DNA of 64,000 nt, taken from contig CM035807.1 in NCBI GenBank assembly GCA_020466095.1, positions 77,622,595 to 77,686,594 of the forward strand, read 5' to 3'. Both the position numbers and the translations under genes were made by a program. The first letter of the stretch is position 1, and every line of letters starts with the position of its first letter. Positions 11,886 through 25,628 of this stretch are shown here, one piece after another. Source of the DNA: Chlorops oryzae (Eukaryota > Arthropoda > Insecta > Diptera > Chloropidae). Below the pieces are notes generated by a model. The model searched no databases and had not been told where the DNA came from. It saw only the letters and a program-made list of their open reading frames with translations.

Positions 11886-12851
11886 ATAGGCAATAGTAAG
11901 ACTTAAAAAGCTGAATTCTTCATTGAATTTATTGTTCTTTTTTCCATTAATTTTTAACAACTTAGAATACAAAATACAAAAAACCAAAAAACAAAAAAAA
12001 ACAAAAAATCAATAATAAAACAAACGTGGCATTTGCATTTGTAAATAAAGAATTTTATTTTTTCAATATCGTATTTTTCTTTTAAAAGTTTTTATTTCTA
12101 TTTTATTTTGTTGAAAGGAGTATTACTTTTGAATTGGATATCGATGAAACCGTTTAAGACCAGGCCAGATAGACAGATGCATCAAGTCCACGAGCCGCTT
12201 AAGGTTTCTGAAAAAAAAAAGAAAAAAATTCGGTGAATTGCTTTTATCAAACAGAATAAAATTCATATTCAAATCCAATCAAAAGTCAAACCCCCACTAA
12301 AAAGCATATTGAGTAAGAAAACAGAAAAAAATGGTGACAAGGCCAAAAACATAACATAACATATTCCAAACACTGCACTGCACTACAAAATTTTAGTTTT
12401 GGCAAAAGCAAAATAAAACAACAAAAAATCAGACATAAAAGCAAAATCAATCTACCTTTTGAGGTTAAAGAAAAACTGCAAATATTTACAAAAAACTTAT
12501 CCCTAAAACATGATCGACGTGTGAGAGAAACAAAAAAAAAAAAAAAAAAAAACATAAATTATAATATATAGTCTAAACGTTTCGAAACTTTCGGCTTAAT
12601 TGTAATTGAATATTATTATATATGTACGAAATTATTCAGATATACGATTTTAGGCTTAAAAGTGTCAAATAAATTTTGCAAACAAAAAAATATATATACA
12701 TATACTTATATAAAAATTAACAGCATCTAAATTTGAAAAAGTAAATTGAAATTTATGCTAAGTTTGGACTTAAAAATAAAACAAAAATTTATAAAATATA
12801 AATGAAAAGTTTTCAAAAACTAATAATTTCGGTGTATTATAAAAAAAACCA

Positions 12852-12882
<31 letters not shown>

Positions 12883-13161
12883 CGATATTTCGGCTATAAA
12901 TTGTAGAAATTAAAATTATACATGTATATTTATGATTGCATAAGGGAAAAGAAATGAAAAGAAAAACACACGAACAGCTGACATTTTTAGATAGGTTTTT
13001 GTAAATATTTCTCAAAGTTTTATAAAAATCGATGGAAATATAAAAATAAACGCCCCAAAAAAAATCTTATTTAGGCCATTCAAAAAGTGCATGTGTATAA
13101 TAAAGATAATCCAACAATAAATAATGCCGACCTCTTACTCTCATCAGAGAAACTATTAGCC

Positions 13162-13337
13162 CTATTCTAAATGAATATTCTCCGGGAGTTTTTTCCCCCG
13201 AAATGAAAAATTTGATGAGCTTTACTTAAAAATGTTCAAAATACTTGGTTCCTTCGTATTCACTTCTTCAGTGCGCTGAGAACGGCAGAATTTTTTTCAA
13301 ATCCGCACGGAAAGACTCCCGGGAATATTTAGAATCT
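13162..13337. repeat. short inverted-repeat element (MITE-like)
   Basis: The left arm CTATTCTAAAT...CTCCGGGAGT pairs with the right arm ACTCCCGGGAATATTTAGAA about 150 bp away. There is no coding capacity. A fragment of the same arm (AGATTCTAAATATTC) occurs near 11262. No clear target duplication was found. Confidence 0.5.
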
Positions 13338-15640
13338 TGCTGCATATGAGAGCAGCAGTAAAGCACTTCAAAAGCTCTCAATGTAACGACCCAAGCTGCG
13401 CTGCGCCGGCATTATAATTGAGAGTTTTATAAAGCCTCATTGTCAGATTGGATCGAACGCTAGAAATGAAGCATAAAATAACTTTATGAAATGAACCAAA
13501 ATATGAACGTCTTGGTAACTTTTTTAAGGTCTCAGCATATATATTTGGCTAAAAGAAAAACTTAAAATTTAAGGTAGCAACAAAATTCAGTGTAGTCTCG
13601 AAATAAAATTTAAGAGAAAAACAAAAAAAAGAAAAAAACAAAACACAAAAATATGTTTATCATTTAGGCATACACAACCTTACCACAGTAAAACTCGGAA
13701 GTAAAAATTTGTATAAAAAAAACAAATACATAAAATATTTCATAAATTAAACGAAAAAGATTAAAACGAAGCGTTGAATGAATAATTTGGCATTTTTAGC
13801 GTATACTCAAACGATTTTGTTTTTTTTTTCAAACATAACGTAAAACAAAAGTGAAAAGAATGTGTAGCACAAACACAAATAAATGTCGTAAAATAATAAT
13901 CGTTTGCAATGAGAGTAATCAGTTAAATGTTAAAAAAAAAAAGGAAGAAGAAAATGTCGCCATTTTGCATTTAAAGGAAAAAAGCGTAAGAAGCGAGACC
14001 ATGTTTATTAAAAATGAAAAAACAAGGTTTGCTATTATTTACTTTGTGTTCGTTCTTTTTTGTCCAATGTTCGTAAAACTTTGAAGCTGGACTTGCATTC
14101 ATAAAAATGTGTATGGTCGGACTTAATTAATAAAAAAAAAATAAAATTCTTTTTCAAATTTTCTTTGACGCTTAAATGTTTTTATGCTTTAAGTTAAATT
14201 TAAAAAAAAATTGTTTATGTTATTTAAACAACAAAAAATATGCTTTTATTACAAAATATTACACATTAAAAAAAAGTCATTAACAATTTTTGATTTTATT
14301 GTACAAAACTAAAGGAGTAAGAAAGACCTTGACTTGCGGTCAATGTATGTAAATTATAGTGAAAAATGTAATTATTTATATTTAGATTTGTTAAAATTTT
14401 TGTTAGAGCTTGTTTTTACCGATTCTAATAATTTTTTATTTTTATTTTTTTTTATTAAATATGTCTTTTTTGTCATAAATAAATAATGTTTATGCTATGC
14501 TATATATGTTGAAGTGATACCAGAAAATGTTATAGACCGAAAGTATTTACCATTACAGCAAAAAGCCCGTAGAAAAAAGGAAAAAACACTACTGAGGGAA
14601 TTAAAGTTCGCTCTGCCATTTTTGAAATTTCGCAACCTTGCGGCATTTTGTCGCACTGCGTTGTTTTTGACATTCAAAGTGTAGAGCTGGCTCTAATTTC
14701 CTCTCTCCTTTTTTGTTTGTTTTTATTGAAAATAATTTCTCATTCTTTAATTAATGATACCTCTTACTCTCCTCTTCATTCATTATCCTTTTCGCTTGTA
14801 TATCAAGCAGTAGAAATAAACAAACAAAAAATCTAAAGAAAAGAAAATTAAATAATAAAACTCGACTAGTCACATGTGCAAATCACTCAGGTACAATAGT
14901 TTTTAAAAAACAAAATGAAATAAAATAAATATAAAAATAAAAATAAAAATAAAACTAAAAATAGAAAAGAAAACTAAACATAGCATACATAACATAATAA
15001 AGGAAAGTTTATATATGTATAATCGAAAAAACATAAAATGTATATGGCATACAAGCATATTTATTTTCTAAAACACTAACTTAAACAAGCTGACGTACAT
15101 GTATTTAATGTATAAATGTATAAATTTGATTTTTAACTTTTTTGTTTTGTTTTTGTTTTTTTTTTTTTTTTGGTTTGTTTTTGTTCCTTCCTTTTTTAAA
15201 TATTTTTAACTGTACACTTAATGTTTAGTTTAGTTATTTTAAATAACTATAAAACGTTAATGAACATACAAACTACAAAATAATATATAAAAATTATTGA
15301 TTTAACTTTAGGTGTGAAGAAGAAACTGTAAACTGTACGCGGTAAAACGTACAATTTACAGTCCTTATTATTATTTTTGTTTAGTTTTTACTGTAATGAA
15401 TGTGAAAATAATAAAAAAAAAATATAACAAAATGCAAAAAATTCAACCAAAAAATTGAAGTCAAATTGATTTTTGTTTCCAGAGAATTTGGAATAATTGG
15501 CAAAAAATAATTATGGGTTTGTTATATTTTCAGAGAAAAAAATTGAAAGGAAAAAACAACAATTTTAATTTAAAAATATTTTTGGTTTTGATTTTATTTG
15601 AAGCAAATACGAAATTTCGGATTTAACGTCTTAAATTTAA

Positions 15641-17521
15641 CTAATACCGGCCTTATAACTTGTTGCCAGTCTTAATGCAACACTAATTGTAGTTTTTCAA
15701 GGGCTTAACCAAGCCTTTTAATTGAAATTCAGTCTTTTGGCATTTATTCTGAGTTATTCCAACCCTTAATTTCTACACGGATTGAGTTGCATAAAACAGT
15801 CCGCGTTACCAAAAAAAAAAGTTTTTTTTAGGAATAAAACGAATGTCTTTCATTATTTATAAGATTTCGCAACGACTGGCAAAAAAGATGAGGCCTACAG
15901 AAAGGACTGAAAATATAATTGGTCAGGGCTCGTGTTTTGTTGTCTTTTATAAATTTAAAGCATACTTTATGGAGTAAATATTTTGTTCAACTCATATAAA
16001 GATTCAAAAATATTTTTAACTTCAATATGAATTTTTTTTGAAGTTAGAAAAGCGGTTTGAAGTTCAACTTGGCCAAACTTATTCGCAAAATGGTGTTAAG
16101 AAAAAATGTTTGCCCCATAAAGTATGCCTTAAATTTATAAAAGCAAAAAAAAATCTGAGGCCTGATAATTAGAGAAACAGAAAATATTTAAATTCAGCAC
16201 CCAAAAGTATGAAAGGACTTTGAGAGATCTGCGGGTATCTTTAAAGTCTTAATTGAGCTCCTCTTATAAAGGCTTAAAATGATATCTATTGCTTTTGAAG
16301 TATTCAAATGCAAACTTTTAGGTGCTGAATTTTAATATGTTCTGTTACCCTTCTGATAATGGTTAAGCATTGACATAGTCTACCTTCAGGCGAAACAGTT
16401 ATTGAAACCGTGTCATTTCAAAGTTATGGCAGAATGGCTCAATATGATGGAAAACGCATAATTTTTATGACAATCGAGAAGTCCATAAACACACAAAATC
16501 TGACATTTTATTACGATTTTTACAATCCGTTTTTGAATGTTCTTGAATTAAAAAAAAAATTTATTTTGAAGCTATTAAACGTATTGTGTCTAACATAATC
16601 TCTAAAAATTTAAGTATCAACATTTTAGGCCTAAGATTTACAGTTCAGAACGTGAGAAAAGTTTTGATTTAACAGTTTTAATTTTTTAAATATTATTTTT
16701 TCATCAGACCCCCCTCCCCCTCCCCCCTTTGAATCGAAATTAGCATAAACATTTTTTCAAAATCTAATATAAATTAAAAAAAAAAAAAAAATAGGAAAAT
16801 TTCGGCTAAAAGATTTAAAAAAAGAGTACAAATATTTGTTAGCAACACTTAACACAGCGATCATCAAGTTGTTAAGAAATGTCACACGATGGAAAAAAAT
16901 ATTTATTTAGGTTAAAAAAAATTGCATGAAACGCAAAAATCTTTTGGGAAACATTCCAGTACAAAATTTCAGGAAACATTTTATGAGAAAATTTAATGTG
17001 TATAAAAATTAAATTTAAAGAAAATAAGTGTACAAACTTTTCGGCTTAAAAAAAATGCGAAAACTAAAATTTTATATAGATGTGACATATGTCAGATTTA
17101 ACGGCATTTACTGTGTTGAAGTATTGGTAAAAATATTCGTATGCTCCTCAATTAGGAAATTCGAATTTTAATTTTATTTTGTTCCACTTGTGTTTGGGTC
17201 TCTTAAGGAGTAAAGGCGAGATTCAAATCAAAAAGCACGTGCTCAGAGCGGTATAAGAATATGTATAAGAACCAATTATTATGTAACGAATAGCTTTTTG
17301 AGTTAAAAAAAAAAACGGATCAAACTGATATAAATGGAACCTTTATGAAGCGAATGAATAAAATGATTGAATTCATTCGTTACCAAGTAATTGGTAACGC
17401 TTTTCATTGAATGCAACTGAAGAAACGTCAATAAAGAACTCAAATTAATAAAGGTTTGTACCAAGCAAACTCTCCTAAAATATCCCAACACCAAATGTTC
17501 TTACATTGATTTTATTCAAAG
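15641..17521. other. gene-free AT-rich intergenic DNA
   Basis: I see no gene or well-bounded repeat. All frames are short and biased by A/T runs. Confidence 0.6.
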
Positions 17522-17734
17522 CCCAGCAGACATTTTCGGAGTGCTCCGAAATATGAGTCCGAAATGAGTCTGAAATATACTTATAGAAAATAGGAGCTCA
17601 TACTTATGAGTCCGACATGAGTCAGAAATATGTTGAAAATAAGGAAAATAAATTAAGTTTTATTTTGACTTTAAACTTATAAACGCAAAAAAAATCCTTA
17701 GCTTTCAATTTAGCTAACACGTGTCAAGGGTGAG

Positions 17735-17790
17735 CACATCACTAGATAGCGAAGAGTTCCGTGGTTCAAATCCCACACAGGAGAGGGAAA
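17735..17790 (+). other. tRNA-like sequence (degenerate Pol III boxes)
   Basis: It contains GGTTCAAATCC, a good B box, preceded by a weak A-box-like TAGCGAAGAG. No cloverleaf with closed acceptor stem is visible, so it is a tRNA-derived repeat part rather than a tRNA gene. Confidence 0.4.
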
Positions 17791-17858
17791 TGAACATTGA
17801 AAAAAATATTTAAAATTATAAATTATAAATGCGTAAAAATCGAAAAATGTGTTTGCAT

Positions 17859-18569
17859 TAGGGCGTTTCAGACGTGAAAAAAAGTGTTGAATTTCGAAGA
17901 CCGCGGCGGGGTCTGAAACGAAAGATAATCGAAAAATTTGGGCATCATTTACAATTTTTTAAATTGAGGCTTAGAGGTCGCTAAGAGGACTTGAATTTTC
18001 GTCAAAAAACGCCTTAAAGAGAGCTACACAAATTTTATTTAGTTTTTGTTAATATGCCTGCCACACTTAGATCGAAATTGCTCAATTTTAGAACAAAATT
18101 GAAATTGCCTCAATTTCAAATGTCAAATTTGTTCTGACATTTTTTGAAATTGCTCAATTTCGATCTACGTGTGGCAGGCATATAACTTAGAATTACCAAT
18201 TTGACAGATTTTCAACTTTTTCTGTATACTTTTAGGGGCAGAAAACACAAAAATTGATTTAAATTTATGGTTTTGCCGGGAAGAGCTCGATGTTTTACCG
18301 ATCAATTGATTCATAATATGTATGTTGTAATGTCGAAAACATTTATTTGCATATATAAATCTGGTTTTGTAATTGACTGAAATTTTGGCTTATGGACAAA
18401 AATTTGAATTTTTGGCTTAAATGCATTTTAGCGACCTCTAAACGTCAATGAAAAATTTTTTTGATCATACCAGAATATTTGTTAGTACCATATTTTCCTT
18501 TTTGAACCCGCCGTTTTCGAAATTCAAAACTTTACTCAAATTCAAATTCTTCACGTCTGAAACGCCCTA
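17859..18569. mobile_element. hAT-like MITE
   Basis: Inverted ends TAGGGCGTTTCAGACGTGAA are flanked by 8-bp duplications GTTTGCAT (17851-17858) and GTGTGCAT (18570-18577), 7 of 8 identical. The 8-bp size fits hAT. It is 711 bp, has no transposase, and is inserted in the element at 17522-18899. Confidence 0.7.
18053..18182. mobile_element. innermost palindromic MITE
   Basis: Long inverted arms (TATGCCTGCCACAC... and ...GTGTGGCAGGCATA, about 35 bp with few mismatches) enclose a short loop. TA at both edges suggests a TA-duplicating family. It is nested in the hAT-like MITE at 17859-18569. Confidence 0.65.
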
Positions 18570-19735
18570 GTGTGCATCTATCAAAAAAATTTTTTTACAG
18601 CATACGATTATAAATGTCATTCAAAATTTTTGAGTCTTTTTAAACTCATAAATATGAGTCCGGAAGGAGGCATATATGGCGCATATATAGAAGGAAATAA
18701 GAGTCAGATATGAGCGCGGAAGGAGTCATATATGACTCGAATATGTTCTCCTTCGATATATGACTTCGGACTCATATAAAACGACTTTCGCAAGAAAGGA
18801 AACACGCTCTTTAAGACTTTTAAAAGAGTTCATTATGAAGCCTCCGACTCTTATTAGGGGTCATATATGAGTCTTTCAGGACTCAGAATGTTTGCTGGGA
18901 AATTCTTTTTTTTTATATATATGTATATTATATACGTATAAGTATTTATTTTTTAATTTTCCTTTCAAATTTTAAATTTTTTCGTTGGAATGTTCTGAAC
19001 TGAAACGAAAAACAAAAGGAAGAAAGCACTCTTATTGGAAGTAGTAACAATACGGAATGGCATTAAGAATATGGAATTATAAATTTTCTTTGTAATTTTC
19101 GGCAATTTTTTGTTTTAGATATAATAAAATAAGACATAACTGATTTCTAAAATCATAAGTGGGAGAAAACTCAAATTAACTAATAGGTATAATTCTATGC
19201 CATTTATAAATGAAAGATTGAGAAAACTCAGGGCATTTTAAAAGACTCACTCATATAACGTATAAAAACTTAAAAAAAAAAAAAATTATGAATATGAACT
19301 TCTCAGGTATAGGAAATAGTTACTTTACACAGACTTCGATACACAATTTTGGGATTTTGTGCAATACTAAATTAAAGTAAAATAAAACGAAATGAAAGAA
19401 AAGACGGAAAACGAGAAACAAAAACTCAAAATACGTAATTTACAAAGAAGAAAAGCGCAAGCTTTGGAAGCTTTAGCGTTGAGTGACGATCATAAATGCA
19501 GGAGTTCATATGGGTGTACAGTTTTCGGAAGGATTTTCTTTTCAACGAGGAAGAAAATAAAGGGAAAAAAATTGATTAATATAAGAAAATATGGTATCGT
19601 GTAGTGAGCTTTTAGAAATAAATAATTAAAATATTGTATTTTATTTAATTTTTCCTTTTACTGATTTGTATCATTTTTGAGAGTACGCTGAAATAAACTT
19701 TTGGTTGATTGTGATCTGGAATATTGAAATTTCCT

Positions 19736-19898
19736 CTACGTAGAGCTGCCGTCAACATATTTCGCTTAGAGCTCTACTATGTGCTGTACGACTTTATACA
19801 CTGCAAAAGTAACTTTCTCTACTGTAGATTCATAGAGAAAACATTCTTCTGCAGTGTAAGCTCTGCTCTAACTATGTCGACGGCAGCTCCACGTATAG
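19736..19898. repeat. inverted-repeat element (MITE-like)
   Basis: Arms CTACGTAGAGCTGCCGTC and GACGGCAGCTCCACGTATAG are inverted about 110 bp apart with a CTCTAC-rich interior. There is no coding capacity and no clear target duplication. Confidence 0.5.
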
Positions 19899-21078
19899 CT
19901 GTAGAATCGTAGAGACAGTCTTCAGTGTACACAAAAAAGTTTGATTCTCTACACTCTTTTCTCTACATAAAAAACTCTATAGTGGATTTCAGGCTTTAGA
20001 ATTCTAATGTAGGGATTAGTTCATTAATGTCCATAATTCAATGGGAAGACTTTTCTCGCGACAACACGAAGCTTGTTCATAAGAATCGTGCAGGCGGTAC
20101 AGACGACGCGAGTTGATATAAACAAAATAAAAAAAGGTTATTCTTCAAAAAACTTTCATCAAAAATTCAAATTCAACTTTCAATTCAGTATTTTCCTGAA
20201 ATCACTCTAAACTAAAAGTATTTTTCAGCGTGTTTTTTTCTGAATATTTTGTATGCTTTCTTTTTTAATGTATTTTTCTTTGAACAAAACACATAACACA
20301 ATCAAGCACAGAAACACATATAGCTAAATAAAGTAAATAAATCTGTGATTAAATTTTTTGTATAAAGTGAACTTTTTTAATTAGAATCGCAAAATATGAG
20401 AAGAAAAAATTACAACTAAAACAAAATTGATAGCCAGTCTTTTTCGTTTTTTTTTTACAAAGAAAAAAGCTTAAAAAAATTTACAAAAGCCATAAAATAT
20501 ATGTAACATTATTAAATACATATATAAATATACATGTATATGTATGTATTTATAACATAATTAGCAAAAATATAAGTATAAAAAATATTGATTTTTTCTT
20601 TCAAAGAGTTCTCCTTATAAATTTCAAAAAACAAAACCAAAAAAAAAATTTTATAAAAAAAAACGCATTGACTTACTTCAATTGTGTAAAACTAAATTAT
20701 TTTTTTCTATACTTTGTAGTGCACTTTCTTTGAAATTAAAGTCTGATATTTTATTATGTATTGCAAAAATATTGCAATTTTTTTTTTTATATATGAAAAG
20801 AAACGTACATAAATCTGTGCATTTATATGAAAATTGCCATTTAGAGATCAAATATTTTATTCATTTCGTAATAAAATTTATAATTTACAATGAATTTACC
20901 TATATTAGATGTGAAAACGTCGAAAATATATACATACATATATACATAAATGACAGCAGAAAAATTTAGAAAAATGTTGGAAAACAGAAATACGAAAAAC
21001 GAATCGCAAATTAAGCGGATATTTTAGTGGGAAATATGGTCTAGAACTTTCGGAAAAAATAAAAAAAATTGCATTTAC

Positions 21079-21082
<4 letters not shown>

Positions 21083-21119
<37 letters not shown>
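21083..21119 (+). repeat. (AT)n microsatellite
   Basis: About 18 AT dinucleotides in an otherwise AT-rich region. Confidence 0.9.
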
Positions 21120-21125
<6 letters not shown>

Positions 21126-21429
21126 TTGAAAAATAAATATAAAAAAACTTTTGATCTCGTAAAATTAAGTGAAGATGAAAATTTCTTTTTAGGTTTGGCA
21201 TGATAAATTTAAAAGCATACGGAATAAATTACGTAAACGGAAGAGTGTGAAAAATTATTATTATAAATTTAATTCTCTGAAAATATAAATAAATGTCAAC
21301 TGTATTGCATTTTATTGCCAGAAAGGTACTATCACGAATGCAAAGAAAACCCAATAAACTTGTTGCGAAATAAAACAAAATCATTCAAACATTCATGGCG
21401 CTTTTCTTATACATAATTATTATAAAGTA

Positions 21430-24010
21430 GGCTGTAGCGCACCACGACCTGAAAGATCTTTTGTGCAGCTCATATTTTTTTTTCGAATAACTTAAGACTA
21501 TTAAAGAATCTTAAGAATTGTAAAGGACTAAAATGACTAATTGCTTGAGGGCCCATTATTCTCGCCCCTAGACACTCGAGTCTACGCCTAGCCGCAGCAG
21601 GACATGTACATAAGACATACTCTGCAGTTTTCTGTTCTGACTTACAAAGTCCACAGAGATTTTCATTTATCACCTCCATATTTTTCAGGTCATATTTCAG
21701 TTTACAGTGCCCCGTTAACAGCTCAGTGTATGTCTTGATATTGTTTCTGCTGAGGTCAAGGATACGTATGTGATCATTGGAAGGGTGACCGTTTTAGAGG
21801 ATAACGCCTAGATATTTCATCTCATCGGAAATATTTAGCTCCTGTCCACCGAGTTTTAAAGCCCCAAGGTTGAGCTTCCGTCTTCTGGTGAAGGATATTA
21901 CAGTGGTCTTGGCTGGGTTTATTGAAAGTCCCTTTGCTTGACACCATTCAGAGGTGATGTCAAGAGCTAGTTGCATCCGGCCAGTTATGGTAGAGTCAAA
22001 TTTGCCTCTGACCACAATAACCAGATCGTCTGCAAAGCCTTGAACTTCAAACCCGTTCTCATCGAGGATCTGAAGCAGCTCACCAATGACTAAAATCCAA
22101 AGAAGAGGGGATAATACTCCTCCCTGGGGACATCCTCTGGTCGCGAGTGCGCTTAATCCCGAGTCAGAGGCGACAATTCTCCTACGGAGCACACTGAGAG
22201 TCCATTTGATGATCACTTGTGGAATTTCTTTCCTGATTATTGCCTCTTCTATGGAGTTAAATGACGCATTGTCAAAAGCTCCCTGTATATCAAATGATGT
22301 GCAGGGAGCTATTTCTTTACTGTCTAAAGCCTTTTCAATTTTTGTTGTAAGGCTATTTATGGCAGTATCCGTAGATTTACCTGTTTGGTAGGCATATTCC
22401 GAATGCAGAGGGAGCCTTGAGAGGTAGGTCTCCCTTATGTATTGGTCTAGGATTTTCTCCATTGTTTTGAGGAGAAAGGATGTCAGACTGATGGGTCTGA
22501 AAGCCTTAGGCATTTATGCCTCTTGTCTCCCGGGTTTAGGGATGAAGGCTACAATTACACTTGACCAATCTTTTTGCACTAAGCCTAGTTGTAGGCTTGC
22601 TATAAAGATTTTCAACAAGTGTGGCGCTAATATATGAATGCTGTGTTGCAAAAGGCATGGCTGTATATTATCTACGCCAGGGGACTTAAATGGACTGAAG
22701 GTGGTGAATGCCCATTTAACTTTGTTTACGGTTAATATTTTACGGGTTAATGCACAATCGCGTCTCTTCGCAACAAAGAACTGAATCTCCTCGGTGTACA
22801 CTGCGCTCTTGTCGCACTTAACGCAGCCCAGGAAATGGGTTTCTAGCAATAGCTGTCCCGTTTCCTCAAGGCTTTCCGTGAATGTACCGTCAGTATTTTT
22901 AAGGGTTAAAAGACCGTTTGAGTGGTTTCTTGTGAGCGATTTTTGAAGTCTTGTTGCTACTGGAAGCGTCTCGATTTCCTCGTAGCACTTTCTCCATGAT
23001 GCTCTTTTCGAACTCCTCAGCTCTTTGTTATTAGCTGTAAAGGCTCTTTTATACATTGCCCAGTCACCGCTGCGCTTAGCCTTGTTAAATACCCGGTGCG
23101 CCCTCGTCCTTAGTTCGTCTAATTGCCTGCTCCACCAAGGCACGTTCCTTGACCGTCTACTGGTCCTTGCATCGCAACTAATTTCGACAGCTGTGTTTAT
23201 GTTCGCCTTTAATTTGTTAACTTCGCGATCTAGTTCGTGAGAGTTATTTATTTTATAATTTGTGCAGCCAAGTTCCTGCTCTAAGGCGAATTTGAAGCTT
23301 GACCAGTTGGTCTTCCTAGCATTTCTGACTACAGTCGGTTCCTCTAGGCCTCATGTGAAGTCGAACCGTATATATCGGTGGTCCGACAAGGAGATCTCCT
23401 CGAGTTCCCTCCAATTCGCTATACTGTTTGCTGTAAAGCAAATCGCAAGAGTAGGATCTAACACCTCACCACGAATTGCATTTACAAAAGTGGGATCATT
23501 ACCCCTGTTCACTACTATAAAGTTATTTGTTTTAATAAAATGTTGTTGTTTTTGTTTTAATTCTTATTGATGTTGGTACTGCCCCAGAATGTATGATGCG
23601 CGTTTGCATCACAGCCTATTACCCACTGCAGGTTCCTCTTCGTGCAGTAATCTACGATCTGCTTCAGCTCGTTGGTTACTGCTTTCTCCGAGTCTCCAGG
23701 CAGGTAAAGGGAAGCCAGAACTATTATTCTTCCTCCTCTGGCACTATGCACTTCTGCCTGTATTGCTAATACGTCCCTTTGTGTGAGTTCTGTAATAGGA
23801 AGTAAATTAATATGTTTGTTGACTAGCATAGCCGCCCTTGGTCGGTCAAGTGCCAAGCCCGTTTATACGGCTCTTCGTAGCCCAAGGCTCTTGAATGATC
23901 CCTTCTTTCTCCACTAGCGCCGCAAGTCGCCATGCTCCTATGGCCCGATGGAGATTAATTTGGAGATACTTTAGCTGTCTCTATGTTTTGTCAGTATTTA
24001 TGGAGGGGGA
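21430..24010 (-). pseudogene. LOA-type ORF2 pseudogene (endonuclease/reverse transcriptase)
   Basis: Translated fragments in several frames run in the ORF2 order. The endonuclease start (YLQINLHRA..., IQEPW) is near 23960-23900, GCDANAHHTFWGSTN near 23600, and DPTFVN and SDHRYIRFDF follow. The RT domain has SPLLWILVIGELL and GFADDLVIV near 22080-22000. The RT/thumb end at MKYLGVIL (about 21800) is followed almost directly by the C-terminal TELLTGHCKLKYDL and the CGLC...CTCP zinc-knuckle-like motif, so the RNase H region has been deleted. At least three frame changes and an in-frame stop near 22513 separate the pieces. The closest relative in the window is the intact ORF2 at 26710-30249. Confidence 0.85.
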
Positions 24011-24013
24011 CAT

Positions 24014-25628
24014 TTAATTCCCCTCCCGGTCCTTCCGGCCCTTGCCATGCTTCGTACTGCGTACCATGGCCAATGCTTCTGGGTGGCTCTTCTCCCACTT
24101 TCTCAGCCGACCTTGTGCAGAAGGTTTTGGTCGGTGCGCACCTCTTCTGCCGGCTTTGTGGCGATCGCTCCACTCTTGGCCTTCTTTTGCATGACCGCGC
24201 GAGCTACCTTCGATATCGAGGGCCCGTCGTTCATGCTTGGGTGCTGCTTGAGCCCTGTTACGATTTAGCCTCGGTCTTAGTTGGGCACTTCCAAGGCCAT
24301 AGAAGACCTTGTTGCCCAGCTTTTCGACCATTTCGGCTGAGAGCGGGTCTAGGGCCAAAGCCAGCTCCACTACATCTCCTCCCTGATGTCTGTTCAGTAC
24401 CCTCCACTTGCCAAGACGAATGCCCGCATTTTGGGCCTCAATTTGGCCCAGGATGCGTTCGTTCGCCCAAGAGCTAGACCCGGGGAAGTAGCCGATGAAG
24501 AATTTGGTTTTAGGCACTTCTACCTCGTCCACAGCCTGTAGCTCGGCTCCTTCCCAGGGTCTCAAGGTGGGTACCGCCTCCATTATCCAGGCTAACAGTT
24601 TCATTGTCCAGACAGTTAACAACTAACACACCGGGTTTGAAACTGTAGCCGGCAAAGAGGGGCTTCACCGGACCGTTTCGAGCATCAAACTTTGTCAATG
24701 AGGCTCTTTTGTATCTCTCCTTGTTGCGCAGTGGACCAGAGGCCATCTGGGAAATCTGGCGGAAGCACCGCTACCTTTTTGAGGCAGACGTTTTCGGCGT
24801 TGGTTTGGAGCTTGGCAAAGGGAAAGCGTTAGTTGGCTCTCCTCCCTTTGCTGAAGCTGTTTTCTTTGAGAGGACGGGATTGGGGCAGCAGCTATCCCCG
24901 TTCTGCGCAATCGCAGCCTGATATCCCCTACCGGCCGATGAGGCTGAATCTCCCTTAGGCATAGTCATGGGCATTTTAGGCATCAAGTTGCCTTGTTTGT
25001 CCCCTGAGTTGCCCTGTGGAGCAAACCGCTTAGTGGGTTTCTTGGTAGGCGTCGGAGTCGTGCTGTCCGAGCGCCCTCTCTTGGGTGTGGCAGTAGCATT
25101 GGCTGGCTTTGATGCCAAGGACCTTGCTGTCTCCAGCGGTGTGCCCTGTGCAATCAAGGCCTTGGGACTTTTACGACCGGCACCAGAAAGTTTGATCTTT
25201 CCTTGTTTGCCTGCCTTGCTTTCCGCCGTTCTTGTTGGAATTCGATTCAGTAACCTATGTTCCTGGTCCGAGGTTATGGACCCTCCGTCAGCAGCGGTCT
25301 GACGGAGTACAATTTCCATTTCCTCCAGCACATCAGAGGAAGGACCAGTTGCTCTATCTGATGTGCTTTCGCAGTCCATGGGTTCACTTGCGCAAGGAAT
25401 ATTATTTCCTGCGTCCCGTGACGTTTTTTGGCTGTTTAAAGCCGATGTTTGCATCTTTAATGGTGTGCAGTCCAAATTTGTTTTATTCAATTCCATGCAG
25501 TTCTTGAATATTAAAAATGCAGTTTCGTCGCCGTAGGGTTCTCCCTTGGGAAGGCCAAATTGAAACCTTGGGTTCACCGAACCTTGCATGGAGTTCACTA
25601 CTCTGCCTGACTCTACCCCGTCAGACAA
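24014..25628 (-). pseudogene. LOA-type ORF1 pseudogene (gag-like, DUF4780 region)
   Basis: The first piece (25628-24771) gives a 285-residue Ser/Thr/Pro/Lys-rich N-terminal region with RGYQAAIAQNGD near its end. The reading then shifts frame near 24740 and again near 24620. Next comes the conserved C-terminal region: LRPWEGAELQ, KFFIGYFPG, WRVLNRHQGG and FYGLGSAQLRP. This is the RNA-binding type of ORF1 region found in LOA-like elements. The same region in the younger element (30252-30890) is uninterrupted. Confidence 0.75.

Larger units (their letters stand above)
17522..18899. mobile_element. outer TIR element with subterminal TGAGTC repeats
   Basis: The ends are inverted: CCCAGCAGACATT on the left and AATGTTTGCTGGG on the right. 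Both flanks inside the ends are packed with repeated TGAGTC, CATATATG and TCCGAAATGAG words in both orientations, a subterminal-repeat layout. A tRNA-like stretch lies at 17735-17790. Two later insertions sit inside (17859-18569 and 18053-18182). No target duplication is obvious. Confidence 0.6.
18900..21397. other. gene-free AT-rich intergenic DNA
   Basis: No gene seen. It contains a palindromic repeat at 19736-19898, an (AT)n run at 21083-21119, and a miR-125-type 7-mer (CTCAGGG, 19227-19233) that matters only if the chinmo 3' UTR reaches this far, which I doubt. Confidence 0.6.

Noticed and set aside
19227..19233. miR-125 7-mer site as chinmo regulation
   Set aside because: It lies 12 kb past the coding end and beyond several elements; there is no evidence that the transcript reaches it.
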